Below, piece by piece: positions 15,205 to 21,637 of a stretch of DNA of 21,637 nt; the stretch's first letter is position 1, and every line of letters starts with the position of its first letter. Position numbers and translations under genes: made by a program. The notes beneath the pieces were generated by a model that did not search any database, was not told the origin of the DNA, and saw only the letters and a program-made list of their open reading frames with translations. Source of the stretch: an uncultured Allofournierella sp. (GTDB lineage Bacteria > Bacillota > Clostridia > Oscillospirales > Ruminococcaceae); assembly GCA_944382705.1 (NCBI GenBank), contig CALWNE010000029.1:1-21637 (forward strand). Direction: 5' to 3'.

Positions 15205-15260
15205 AGGGCGGCCCAAAAAGGAGAAAACATGAATATAGAGCAGCGCGGTTGCGCTTTTCG

Positions 15261-15290
15261 ATGGTTAAATTAAACCATACAAACCATGGT
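15261..15290. promoter_or_regulatory. Operator-like cluster of ATGGTT/AACCAT half-sites
   Basis: On the plus strand ATGGTT (15261-15266) is followed by AACCAT at 15273-15278 and 15282-15287, and the last copy runs into the palindrome ACCATGGT (15283-15290). Three to four half-sites in 30 bases, just after the regulator gene, suggest a binding site. No experiment supports it here. Confidence 0.45.
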
Positions 15291-15304
15291 AAAAGATAGG
15301 CAGT

Positions 15305-15781
15305 TTATTCCACTTTTCTCCCTGATTTTAGGTGCTCAATCGCTCGCCGATGAACTCCCATAACCATCTTTACTCCTCTTTCATATGGGTTTCCGTATAT
15401 TGTATTTGCGATGTCAGACCACAGCGTGTGCCTGCAACTGTCCCTCCCTGTTTCCGGGTCAGCAGAAGGTTGCAAATACCTCATCTGCAATACACTGCGT
15501 TCCAGAGGGTCGGAAAGTGCAGCCACAGCCGACTCAATTACTGCCATTTCCCGGCGGTTCGCTTCAATCAGCGGGCGAATCTGCGCTTCGTATTCCATGC
15601 ACTTTTCCACCGCTCGGGCCATTCGGTCCATGCTGGAGCCAGAACCTTTCGAGCCGTCGCCCTGCTGCAAGGCTGGAAGTTCGGCATTGCTGCGCAGCCG
15701 GGCAAGCCGTTCCAGCCGGTTCTCGTTCTCCTTTTTGAGCGATATGTACCGGGCAAGCCGCTCTTTGGTTATTGGTTCCAT
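15305..15781 (-). CDS. ArpU/DUF1492-like late transcription regulator (sigma-like helix-turn-helix)
   Basis: This 158-residue protein has an N-terminal helical region (about residues 1-85) and a C-terminal sigma region-4-like domain. The latter shows LSDPLERSVLQMRYLQ, then LWSDIANTIYG and MGVHRRAIEHLK, the pattern of ArpU/RinA-type phage late regulators. The ATG at 15781 has GAGAGGAG 5 bases upstream, better than the ATG at 15799. It is the last gene before the control region and the packaging module, where such regulators usually lie. It probably activates late gene transcription; activation itself is inferred. Confidence 0.85.
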   Translation of the reverse strand: MEPITKERLARYISLKKENENRLERLARLRSNAELPALQQGDGSKGSGSSMDRMARAVEKCMEYEAQIRPLIEANRREMAVIESAVAALSDPLERSVLQMRYLQPSADPETGRDSCRHTLWSDIANTIYGNPYERGVKMVMGVHRRAIEHLKSGRKVE

Positions 15782-15839
15782 AAAGTCTCCTCTCAACATT
15801 AAAAATCTTTACAGTGAAAGCCCACACCATTCTCAGTTG

Positions 15840-16115
15840 TCATTTGCGTGAATCAATCGCTGTTTGACCGTCTTCTTTACACCCCTCATATTCTCCGCTA
15901 AGCACTAGTGCCATTGCTTCAATGATGATTGTGTTTTTGATTCTTGCAAGGTTATCAAACGGTATATCTTTTAAATTATTTTTTCTTTGCCCTGCTGTTT
16001 TCTGCATCATCATTTGGCGTAACTCCATGCAGGCCTCCTTCAATGCGAGATAGTCTGCCTTTTGGCCCCCCATCTGCAAAAAAGCCCACATAGTGTCAAA
16101 CATATCTCTTTCCAT
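15840..16115 (-). CDS. Hypothetical protein
   Basis: I do not recognise this protein. It contains DMFDTMWAFLQMGGQKADYL, ELRQMMMQKT and a helix IKNTIIIEAMALVLSGEYEG. The frame stays open upstream to 16319 over the Lar-like gene, but that part has the composition of a shadow. Start choices are ATG at 16115 or at 16103. The second has GGAAAG 5 bases upstream. The gene begins within 17-29 bases of the upstream stop and ends 58 bases before the regulator gene. It belongs to the same operon by position. Confidence 0.6.
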   Translation of the reverse strand: MERDMFDTMWAFLQMGGQKADYLALKEACMELRQMMMQKTAGQRKNNLKDIPFDNLARIKNTIIIEAMALVLSGEYEGCKEDGQTAIDSRK

Positions 16116-16131
16116 GCGCTGGTTATCTATT

Positions 16132-16512
16132 TTATCCACCGCCTTTCTGCTTAAAATCCCGGCAGTAAAAATCCACATCTGTTTCTTCTGCAGCGCACGG
16201 TCCAGATGCGCAGTGCTCTTTATACCAGTGTTCGCACTCCCCACACCGCCCAATCGGTGGGGCTGGTCGGGTGTTCCAAAGTTCCAACGCTTCATATTCG
16301 GGATAATCGCACTCGTCACTTTCGTATGCTATTGGCCCATCGCATCCGCAAGCATCGCAGCTGTAAGAATATTGCTCGTGCCCAACACTTAAGCTAATCA
16401 TATCGCGCTCATCGCAGCCACAATACGGACACGGTAATACAATCCCCCTTTCCGTACACTCCTGTTGGGCCTGCTTGTCGCCCATCAGCGCACGGCGTTC
16501 AAGTTCGGTCAT
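16132..16512 (-). CDS. Lar-like restriction alleviation protein
   Basis: This 126-residue protein has a zinc-ribbon core LPCPYCGCDERDM, then SYSCDACGCDGPIAYESD and EALELWNTRPAPP. The CPxCG...CxxCG...WNTR order is the signature of Lar-type anti-restriction proteins. A second Cys cluster follows (GRCGECEHWYKEHCASGPC), so a further metal site is possible and makes it longer than E. coli Lar. Lar in the Rac prophage modulates type I restriction; the activity here is inferred. The ATG at 16512 overlaps the preceding TGA as ATGA. Confidence 0.8.
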   Translation of the reverse strand: MTELERRALMGDKQAQQECTERGIVLPCPYCGCDERDMISLSVGHEQYSYSCDACGCDGPIAYESDECDYPEYEALELWNTRPAPPIGRCGECEHWYKEHCASGPCAAEETDVDFYCRDFKQKGGG

Positions 16513-16760
16513 CTCGACACCTCCAGCAATTCCCCGCATTTTTTACAAACACCCAAAACCGCCACGCTCAAGTCAAGGCTTCTGCCGCAAACCTGGCATT
16601 TTCGCTCCGGTGTGGATGTGGTTTTGTTTTGCGCTCTGGCACACTCCAGCATATCTTCCTTTGCCCACCGGATTACCTGCCTGTCAAAGCTCCCTTCGGG
16701 CAGACTGTCCTCTATTTGCTCCAGCCGTCTAATAGCGGCTATCCGCTGCATTTTTGTCAT
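16509..16760 (-). CDS. Small zinc-ribbon protein
   Basis: This 83-residue protein has a helical N-terminal part (MQRIAAIRRLEQIEDSLPEG) and a C-terminal Cys4 ribbon (CQVCG...CKKCGELLE). I do not recognise a named family. The start at 16760 overlaps the RusA stop as ATGA and is preferred over the upstream ATG at 16832, which would run through the RusA gene. A DNA- or protein-binding role is possible. Confidence 0.65.
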   Translation of the reverse strand: MTKMQRIAAIRRLEQIEDSLPEGSFDRQVIRWAKEDMLECARAQNKTTSTPERKCQVCGRSLDLSVAVLGVCKKCGELLEVSR

Positions 16761-17338
16761 GCCTTTCCACCTACCTTTTCCAACCTGGTTTGCTCCACGG
16801 TGGCATCCCCTTGCAGGCGAACCCATACGCATGGTTCGGGGCCGTACTGCTTGCGAATATTCAACTCCGTAACATGGGCATCATCCTTATACGCTATTCC
16901 ATTCAGAGAATCCAAGACCGCTTTTGCAATGTTATCCAAGTCTGGTTTGGAGGCATGTGGGACAACTCCGGCCAAGCAATCCGACCGCTTTCTCTTTGAG
17001 TAGCTTTTGGGGACTGCGTGAACCACCAGAATTGTGGCACGAATGGGCGGTGCAAGCTGTACCTTTCCGACTTGGCTAACCATGCAGGAACGCACAAGGT
17101 CCTCATACTGCTGCGTGTTTGTTGGGGTGTAGATTTGAGCTGTATATTTTCCACCAATTTTTATTACCCTAGCTCTCGGGCGTTCTTTTCCGTGCGCCGG
17201 GCCGGGAATCTTAAACACAATCTCTTTCATTCGTTTCTCCAATGCCCGGGCAGCCTTAGCCGCCCGGATCTCTATATCTGCATTATGGATTGCTGTATCT
17301 GCCGTTGGGTCTGGATAATGTTCCATATTATAGAACAT
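16757..17338 (-). CDS. rusA: RusA-family Holliday junction endonuclease
   Basis: This protein of about 193 residues has the RusA core KPDLDNIAKAVLDSLNG followed by AYKDD near residues 131-153. The conserved Asp residues bind metal for cleavage of branched DNA. The N-terminal part carries FKIPGPAHGKERPRAR, also typical. The first 40 residues are an extra helical extension compared with E. coli RusA. I chose the ATG at 17338 (GGGAGGAG about 6 bases upstream) over a GTG at 17344, which is too close to that site. The product probably resolves recombination or replication junctions before packaging, with the Bet/RecT and SSB genes of the same operon. Confidence 0.92.
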   Translation of the reverse strand: MFYNMEHYPDPTADTAIHNADIEIRAAKAARALEKRMKEIVFKIPGPAHGKERPRARVIKIGGKYTAQIYTPTNTQQYEDLVRSCMVSQVGKVQLAPPIRATILVVHAVPKSYSKRKRSDCLAGVVPHASKPDLDNIAKAVLDSLNGIAYKDDAHVTELNIRKQYGPEPCVWVRLQGDATVEQTRLEKVGGKA

Positions 17339-17340
17339 CC

Positions 17341-18036
17341 TCACTCCTCCCTTTTCAAGCGCAGCGGACGGTGCACCGCCCGTTGCAGGATGTCGTTGCC
17401 GCTGTGCTGGGGCCTGTCCACCCTTTGGTTGTGGCCCGCCCTGCGCCTAACCTGCTCCGCTTCATAGGCTGCCAAATCCATCCCCTTTGCCTTGCAATCC
17501 TCCAGAGAAGCGGCAACATAGCTCCAGCCATTGGCGCCACACTCAGCACATTGTTCGATTACCCTGCAAACCAATTCCGGCCCTAAATCATTCCCATACT
17601 GAGCAAGTCGCCGCTGTATAACAGGTGTGGGTTGCTGGAAATACTCTTGGTATGTTTTCAGAATGGTCGTCATCGTCCAATCAACCTCTTCTTTAGAAGA
17701 AGATAATTCTTCTTTTTCTTCTTCCTCTTCTTTTTCTTCTTCTTTGGGTTGTTTGGGTTGTTTTTGTTTTCTGGCGTTCTGGTTCCCGATAGGCGCACCG
17801 CCTTTTTTGCCGTTTTCCCGATTTCGTTCTGATTTTGCATCATAGGCGGCGGCCTCACGGTCGAAGTTGGTTTTCATGAAGGTAAAAGCCATCCGTTCAC
17901 TGGGGGATAACTCCGGCATGGTTCTGGTTGCACCATACTGGAGAATGGCACGCACTACTCGGCCCACCTGCTCATCGGTGAGGTCAGCCAGCGGCTCCAG
18001 ATATGAAAAGTACATCTGTACATAGCACATTGCCAT
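17341..18036 (-). CDS. DnaD-like phage replication protein
   Basis: This 231-residue protein has an N-terminal domain like DUF6291 (LADLTDEQVGRVVRAILQYG, then ERMAFTFMKTNFDREAAAYD), a linker with NGKKGGAPIGNQNARK and a long Lys/Glu run (about residues 90-120), and a C-terminal DnaD/DnaB_2-like domain (RVIEQCAECGANGWSYVAAS, LEDCKAKGMD). Such proteins act in helicase loading or origin recognition. The ATG at 18036 has AAGGGGGGG about 9 bases upstream. The Lys/Glu linker is coded by a purine-only tract of repeated GAA. Confidence 0.8.
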   Translation of the reverse strand: MAMCYVQMYFSYLEPLADLTDEQVGRVVRAILQYGATRTMPELSPSERMAFTFMKTNFDREAAAYDAKSERNRENGKKGGAPIGNQNARKQKQPKQPKEEEKEEEEEKEELSSSKEEVDWTMTTILKTYQEYFQQPTPVIQRRLAQYGNDLGPELVCRVIEQCAECGANGWSYVAASLEDCKAKGMDLAAYEAEQVRRRAGHNQRVDRPQHSGNDILQRAVHRPLRLKREE

Positions 18037-18052
18037 CTGGCTTGTCCCCCCC

Positions 18053-18595
18053 TTAAAACGGTAAATCTTCCGGTTCGCACTTTACAAAATCGGTCAGCCG
18101 GCTCTGTTCGGCCGATTTGGCCCCGGGCAGGTGATCCGCCAGCTGTTCGCCAGGGTACAGCTCATGGCCCGTCAACTGGTTTTCCTGTGCGAAGGGTGCG
18201 GGCTCGTCCACCACTTCAAAACCGGGCTGTGGTCCCGTGGCAGGCATTAAATCAATCACCTGCTGCATCCAGCGGAACACCACCTCTGCGCCGGGGTACA
18301 GCTGTTCAGCCCGCATGGAGTAATACATCTTGCCGCCATACTCCCGGCTTTTCAGTTCGCCGCCTACCACCAGCACGCTGTCCCCCTTCAGGAGCATTCC
18401 GTCCAGCTTTTCTGCATCGTCCCACAGGTCGATGTCCAAAAACTTGCCCTGGTTGCGGCCCTCCGGGTTCTCCTGGGTGCCGTATCGCACCGAGAGTTTC
18501 AGCACTGCGCTGTTATGCTGTCCCACATACCTCAGTTCGGGGTCTCTGGCAATGGAGCCGGATACCAGCAGCCCGGTTTTTGTGTTTACAATCAT
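18053..18595 (-). CDS. ssb: Single-stranded DNA-binding protein
   Basis: This 180-residue protein begins with an OB-fold (LVSGSIARDPELRY, FLDIDLWDDAEKL, DSVLVVGGELKSREYGG) and has a flexible acidic tail ending PEDLPF. The acidic-Pro-Phe tip is the standard SSB partner-binding end. The first domain is a divergent phage form. Its ATG overlaps the Bet stop as ATGA, so the annealing protein and SSB are co-translated, which fits joint work in phage recombination or replication. Confidence 0.88.
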   Translation of the reverse strand: MIVNTKTGLLVSGSIARDPELRYVGQHNSAVLKLSVRYGTQENPEGRNQGKFLDIDLWDDAEKLDGMLLKGDSVLVVGGELKSREYGGKMYYSMRAEQLYPGAEVVFRWMQQVIDLMPATGPQPGFEVVDEPAPFAQENQLTGHELYPGEQLADHLPGAKSAEQSRLTDFVKCEPEDLPF

Positions 18596-19395
18596 TCACC
18601 GCCCTCCGCTGCCAATGGGTCCTGCTGGGCTTCTTCCAGCGGGTCATGCACAAGCATCTTGGGGTTTATTACCGCCACAGGCTGCTGCACGGGTGTGCTT
18701 ACCTCCCGGAAGTCGCCCTCGTAATCCGCTTCATAGGAAACTTCGTCTGCATCGTACATCCCCTGGATGTTGGTGGGGAATGCCTCACGCAAGGCGTGAA
18801 CCAGTGCAACCTTGCGTATCATGGTGGCTGGCGCCTCTTTCCATTTGCTCTGGCCCTTGTCGTACTCCTTCAGGGGCACCTCCTCATAGTAGGGGCGGCT
18901 GCGGTCCTTGCGGTAAACCTTTGCCCAGCCGCCAATCAGCTGTTCGCCCAGGTCGGCATAAAAGGCAGTGCCCTCCCGGTATTCCACCTGGCCCACATCC
19001 GGCAGGTATACCTTTACCCCTGCCTCGTAGCCATCAAAAGCGGGGTGCTCGTTGGCCCGCTTCATGTAGGCATCCTTGCCGGTGACCATGGCGGCAGGAG
19101 CGCTTTTGTCGTACTTGATGAGATAGGCTTCCTTGAGCCATGGGTTCAGGCCGTTTGCCTTGCAAAGCTGGCCAAACAGCACACACTCCTTGTCCGTTGC
19201 GTTGGGACAGAAATATTCCTTGATATCGCTGAGGGTAATGGTGATGTCCTCGCCGCCGGATGCAAAGCTGAAGATGTCCGTGGGGTTCTGAGCCGCCACA
19301 GCATGTGCGCCGGGCCGCTGCATGGTCTGGCCAGGGGTGGCCGTCCGTGTTCCGGTGATGGGGGCGGTTTGGGTTCGGTTGGTTGTAAAAGCCAT
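18592..19395 (-). CDS. bet: Bet/RecT-type single-strand annealing recombinase
   Basis: This 267-residue protein shows the Bet core: CKANGLNPWLKEAYLIKYDK, followed by AMVTGKDAYMKRANEHP, GGWAKVYRKDRSRP, and WKEAPATMIRKVALVHALRE. The last block ends with AFP and a MYDADEV segment. This order is that of phage recombination protein Bet (the Redbeta/RecT group). The C-terminus is variable. It forms a module with DUF1351 upstream and SSB downstream. I see no exonuclease in the window; one could lie beyond the right edge. Confidence 0.92.
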   Translation of the reverse strand: MAFTTNRTQTAPITGTRTATPGQTMQRPGAHAVAAQNPTDIFSFASGGEDITITLSDIKEYFCPNATDKECVLFGQLCKANGLNPWLKEAYLIKYDKSAPAAMVTGKDAYMKRANEHPAFDGYEAGVKVYLPDVGQVEYREGTAFYADLGEQLIGGWAKVYRKDRSRPYYEEVPLKEYDKGQSKWKEAPATMIRKVALVHALREAFPTNIQGMYDADEVSYEADYEGDFREVSTPVQQPVAVINPKMLVHDPLEEAQQDPLAAEGGE

Positions 19396-19410
19396 AGTTG
19401 TTTCCTCCTG

Positions 19411-20328
19411 TTAGGTCAATTCGTATTGGATGCCGGCAGCTCGCAGAAATTTTAGCAGCTCCCGGCCTTGGGCAGCGGTGTAGGTTACGGTCAGGGTTCT
19501 TGTAAAGGTGCTGGCCGCTTCGGTCTGGCGGTTCATTTCGGCAATGTCCAGTCTGCCGCCGGGGGTGATGCACCGGTCAGCATCGGCCAGCGCCCGGCCC
19601 TCCTGCTGAATCTCTCGCTGTTCCGGGGTGGGCCGCTCCACCAGGGGAGCCGCTGCCGCTGCCTGCTGGGCGGCCTTACGGGCCGCCTCCGCACGAGTTT
19701 GCGCCTGGCGCAGCTCCTGCCTTTGGTGGTAAGCGCAGATAGCCTCATTCAAGCTGAGGTTTTTTAAGTACACCCGCTGAACTTCCCCGAAATCCTCGCC
19801 GCACATGGCCCGCAAATCCTCCATGCTCACCCGCACGGATTCCAGCTTTACAAGAAGTTCTCTCTCGGCTGTACTGGCAGAAACGCTTTTGTTCAGCCAT
19901 CTGCCATCCAGCAGCTGGTCAAAGGTCAGCAGCTGACCCAGTTCATCTCCTGCATTTTCGGCAAAAATGCGGCGAAGCTGTTCCCTGCGCTGCTCTCGCT
20001 CGGTTTCTTCGGCCCGCTTAATCTGCACATCAATGGCATCACTCACCTGCTGGGCCATGTAGCGGAATTCCTTCATCTGGGCTACAAATTCATTCACCGG
20101 GGTTTTGTACAATTCCTGTACCCGGTTTTGGGCAGCGGCAAGTTCCTTTTCGATTTTATTCACCTCGGCCCGGTCCCTTTTGGCGTCCTTCAGATCTTCC
20201 GGGTTATAGGCACGGCCACGGTAGCAGCTGATTTTCTCCTCCAGCCAGGCGGCCACCTCGGCCCGGTTCCACTCCACGGCAGGCAAAGCCTGTTCAGCCC
20301 CCTGCACTCTTACCAGCAAATCATTCAT
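19411..20328 (-). CDS. DUF1351 protein
   Basis: This 305-residue protein has the DUF1351 pattern. It has an N-terminal segment (WNRAEVAAWLEEKISCYRGR), then DLKDAKRDRAEVNKIEKELA and a long coiled coil that continues to about residue 115. A C-terminal small domain ends FTRTLTVTYTAAQGRELLKF. DUF1351 genes are commonly next to recT/bet in Firmicute phages; the function is not established. The ATG at 20328 overlaps the preceding TGA by 8 bases and has AAGGAG about 9-10 bases upstream. Confidence 0.9.
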   Translation of the reverse strand: MNDLLVRVQGAEQALPAVEWNRAEVAAWLEEKISCYRGRAYNPEDLKDAKRDRAEVNKIEKELAAAQNRVQELYKTPVNEFVAQMKEFRYMAQQVSDAIDVQIKRAEETEREQRREQLRRIFAENAGDELGQLLTFDQLLDGRWLNKSVSASTAERELLVKLESVRVSMEDLRAMCGEDFGEVQRVYLKNLSLNEAICAYHQRQELRQAQTRAEAARKAAQQAAAAAPLVERPTPEQREIQQEGRALADADRCITPGGRLDIAEMNRQTEAASTFTRTLTVTYTAAQGRELLKFLRAAGIQYELT

Positions 20329-20596
20329 TCTGGACTTCTCCTTTCTGGCCCAACGCCGCAAACTCCGCAGCGGTCTTTGCAACCTCTCTCTCAAAGGCAC
20401 AAATCAGCACATCCATGGCCATGTCGCACACCAATTTGGGCAGTGCATCCAGCTGTACCATCCGCTCGCTGTGGGGCGAAAAAATCACAAGGGGCACAGG
20501 CTCTGTGCAAATCTCCCGCAGCAATTCCAGGTCTGCTTTAAGGGCAAGGCTTTTCTGGTGCAGCTCATTGGCACGGTTCAATGTTTCAATGGTCAT
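20321..20596 (-). CDS. Small hypothetical helical protein
   Basis: This 91-residue protein starts MTIETLNRANELHQKSLALK and is probably all-helical at both ends (CDMAMDVLICAFEREVAKTA). A middle segment VPLVIFSPHSERMVQL may form a strand pair. I do not recognise it by name. The start at 20596 overlaps the preceding TGA as ATGA; longer in-frame starts overlap the upstream gene. It may support the recombination module, judged by position only. Confidence 0.7.
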   Translation of the reverse strand: MTIETLNRANELHQKSLALKADLELLREICTEPVPLVIFSPHSERMVQLDALPKLVCDMAMDVLICAFEREVAKTAAEFAALGQKGEVQNE

Positions 20597-20784
20597 TCCT
20601 CGGTTTCCTCCTTGACCCAGGAGCTGTAAAACCATTCTTCAAACATATCCAGAAAGGCCTCCAGCTCCTGGGCATCTGTATTGGTGATGGTTAGACCACA
20701 GCGTTCCAGGGCGAAAGGCAGGGAATCTTCTGCTGCCACAAAAACCCCTGCATCCGGGCCGGTGCCATGGAATCCCTTATTCAT
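20593..20784 (-). CDS. Small hypothetical protein
   Basis: This 63-residue protein contains GFHGTGPDAGVFVAAEDSLP and an acidic C-terminus (LDMFEEWFYSSWVKEETEE). No family is recognised. The ATG at 20784 has GGGGG about 8 bases upstream and overlaps the last codons of the preceding gene. An ATG two codons earlier is also possible but sits too close to that ribosome site. Confidence 0.65.
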   Translation of the reverse strand: MNKGFHGTGPDAGVFVAAEDSLPFALERCGLTITNTDAQELEAFLDMFEEWFYSSWVKEETEE

Positions 20785-21637
20785 CTGCATCGCCCCCTTC
20801 TTCGCCTTCCATCAGGTCGTAAAAATCGTTGTAATACCCTTGCAGGGTGTCCAGCAGGCCATCCACCGCCATACAGTTTTCAGCACTGACTCCCTCGTTC
20901 TGAACCGTGTAGAGCAACCCATCCAGCAGATTTTCCACCGCACTTGTAATGCTTTTCACCTGCGCCGCCACGCTGCCCTCACGCTTTAGGGCGCTTATGG
21001 TTTGCTGCTGGCTCTGACAAAGTTCTTCCCATTTGGCGTTTTCTGCTGCCACCGCCTGCTGCACTCGGCGGTCAATCTCGGTTTGGTCAATGGCAGTTGC
21101 CTCAATGACCTGCCCGGATTCCAGCTCTTTGATGCGGGCGTTTTTTTCTGCCAACTGCCCCTGCAAATCTTCCACGATTTCCTGGGTCTGCATCCCGGCT
21201 TCTTCCCATCCACGGGCGTCTTGCTGGGCTTTGGCGGTAAGCTGCTTTTGATGTTCCAGAAGTTCCTCCACACGCTTCTGGTCCTGGGCTCGGCGGTCGC
21301 ACTCGGATTTGTAGCGCATGGCAGCGGCGTGAGCATCCTCCCGCTCCTTGCGATCCAGTGCGGCGTCCTGCCGAACTTGTTTCAGTTCCTGTTCTGCGTT
21401 ATCTGCCCGGCGGTCAGATGCTTCTGTCATTTCCAGCAAATCCCGGATTTTTTCGTCTCTTGCCTTAATCTCCGCAAGCGCCTCCTGATACTGCTTGTGG
21501 GTAGTAATGTCGCCATCTTTTACCGCACGAACAAGTTCAGCCGGGGCAGACGGCTTGGCGGCAGCGTAAAGGAGGGAGGGCGACAGTTCTTCCAGCACTT
21601 TCTGCTCCCGGGGGCTGCTGTCATCCATCAGCTTGGA
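20777..21637 (-). CDS. Coiled-coil phage protein, partial (5' end beyond the window)
   Basis: The frame is open to the right edge, three codons past the internal ATG at 21628, so the N-terminus is probably missing. The visible part begins with VLEELSPSLLYAAAKPSAPAE and VKDGDITTHKQYQEALAEI, which resembles the region after the helix-turn-helix of DUF3102-like phage proteins. A coiled coil of about 170 residues rich in Lys, Glu, Gln, Arg and Ala follows, and the C-terminal part (VENLLDGLLYTVQNEGVSAE) ends in an acidic tail. A DNA-binding role is plausible but unproven. Confidence 0.7.
   Translation of the reverse strand, partial: SKLMDDSSPREQKVLEELSPSLLYAAAKPSAPAELVRAVKDGDITTHKQYQEALAEIKARDEKIRDLLEMTEASDRRADNAEQELKQVRQDAALDRKEREDAHAAAMRYKSECDRRAQDQKRVEELLEHQKQLTAKAQQDARGWEEAGMQTQEIVEDLQGQLAEKNARIKELESGQVIEATAIDQTEIDRRVQQAVAAENAKWEELCQSQQQTISALKREGSVAAQVKSITSAVENLLDGLLYTVQNEGVSAENCMAVDGLLDTLQGYYNDFYDLMEGEEGGDADE

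Larger units (their letters stand above)
15050..15304 (-). promoter_or_regulatory. Non-coding control region between early/middle and late genes
   Basis: These 255 bases contain no convincing gene. In transcript direction they hold ATGGTT/AACCAT repeats (15261-15290), a 7-bp inverted repeat (15178-15204), a terminator (15136-15165) and the ribosome site of the methyltransferase. The TTTACC sequence near 15290 with an AT-rich stretch 17 bases further on is a weak promoter candidate. This is the natural target for the ArpU-like regulator encoded just before it. A packaging (cos or pac) site could also lie here; nothing in the sequence proves it. Confidence 0.55.

Noticed and set aside
15250..15260. 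Terminator on the plus strand from AGCGC-GGTT-GCGCT at 15244-15257
   Set aside because: Only five pairs and four T follow; no plus-strand gene precedes it other than a doubtful 14-codon frame.
16116..16319. N-terminal extension of the hypothetical gene ending at 15840
   Set aside because: The extension overlaps the Lar-like gene in another frame and has no good ribosome site at its start, so the shorter form is preferred.
18187..19455. Plus-strand open frame of 422 codons
   Set aside because: It lies antisense to the clear Bet and SSB genes, has no ribosome site, and its sequence (Arg/Pro/Cys/His-rich) is that of a shadow frame in GC-rich DNA.
1..21637. CRISPR array, tRNA, insertion sequence, integrase or lysis genes
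   Set aside because: No regularly spaced repeats, no tRNA-like clover-leaf with CCA-adjacent acceptor, no transposase, recombinase, endolysin or holin sequence was recognised in any frame.

Overview
The window is a contiguous block of a siphovirus genome, probably a prophage. All genes lie on the minus strand, so transcription runs from position 21637 towards position 1. Gene content (A118/SPP1-like portal, PBSX-type terminase, Gp15 tail chaperone, Bet/RecT with a DUF1351 neighbour, DnaD-like replication protein, ArpU-like regulator) and strong AGGAGG-type ribosome sites point to a Gram-positive host of the class Clostridia. The moderately high GC content suggests an Oscillospiraceae host such as Faecalibacterium or a relative. 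The host assignment is inference.

In transcription order, 21637-15305 is the early or middle region. It holds a coiled-coil protein cut by the window edge, two small unknown proteins, a DUF1351 protein, a Bet/RecT annealing protein, SSB, a DnaD-like replication protein, a RusA resolvase, a zinc-ribbon protein, a Lar-like anti-restriction protein, an unknown protein and an ArpU/sigma-like late regulator. Most junctions are ATGA or other short overlaps, so this is one translationally coupled operon. A non-coding control region (15050-15304) follows. It carries ATGGTT/AACCAT repeats, an inverted repeat and a factor-independent terminator.

The late region starts with a beta-class DNA methyltransferase, then small and large terminase, a small coiled-coil protein, the portal, and a minor head protein. 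The minor head protein has a C-terminal nuclease-toxin-like domain and overlaps a small four-cysteine gene. Two tandem terminators (9128-9203) close this block. The structural block follows: scaffold, major capsid, a 40-residue protein missed by length cut-offs, four head-tail connector or neck genes, major tail protein, two tail chaperones, an 898-residue tape measure, and two distal tail proteins, the last cut by the left edge.

The points most worth a second look are the toxin-like minor head protein with its candidate partner, a 25-bp UUCG-capped hairpin overlapping the stop codon of the major tail gene, a shared sequence just after three different hairpins or terminators, and the frequent use of TTG start codons with strong ribosome sites. 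No tRNA, CRISPR array, insertion sequence, integrase or lysis gene was seen.
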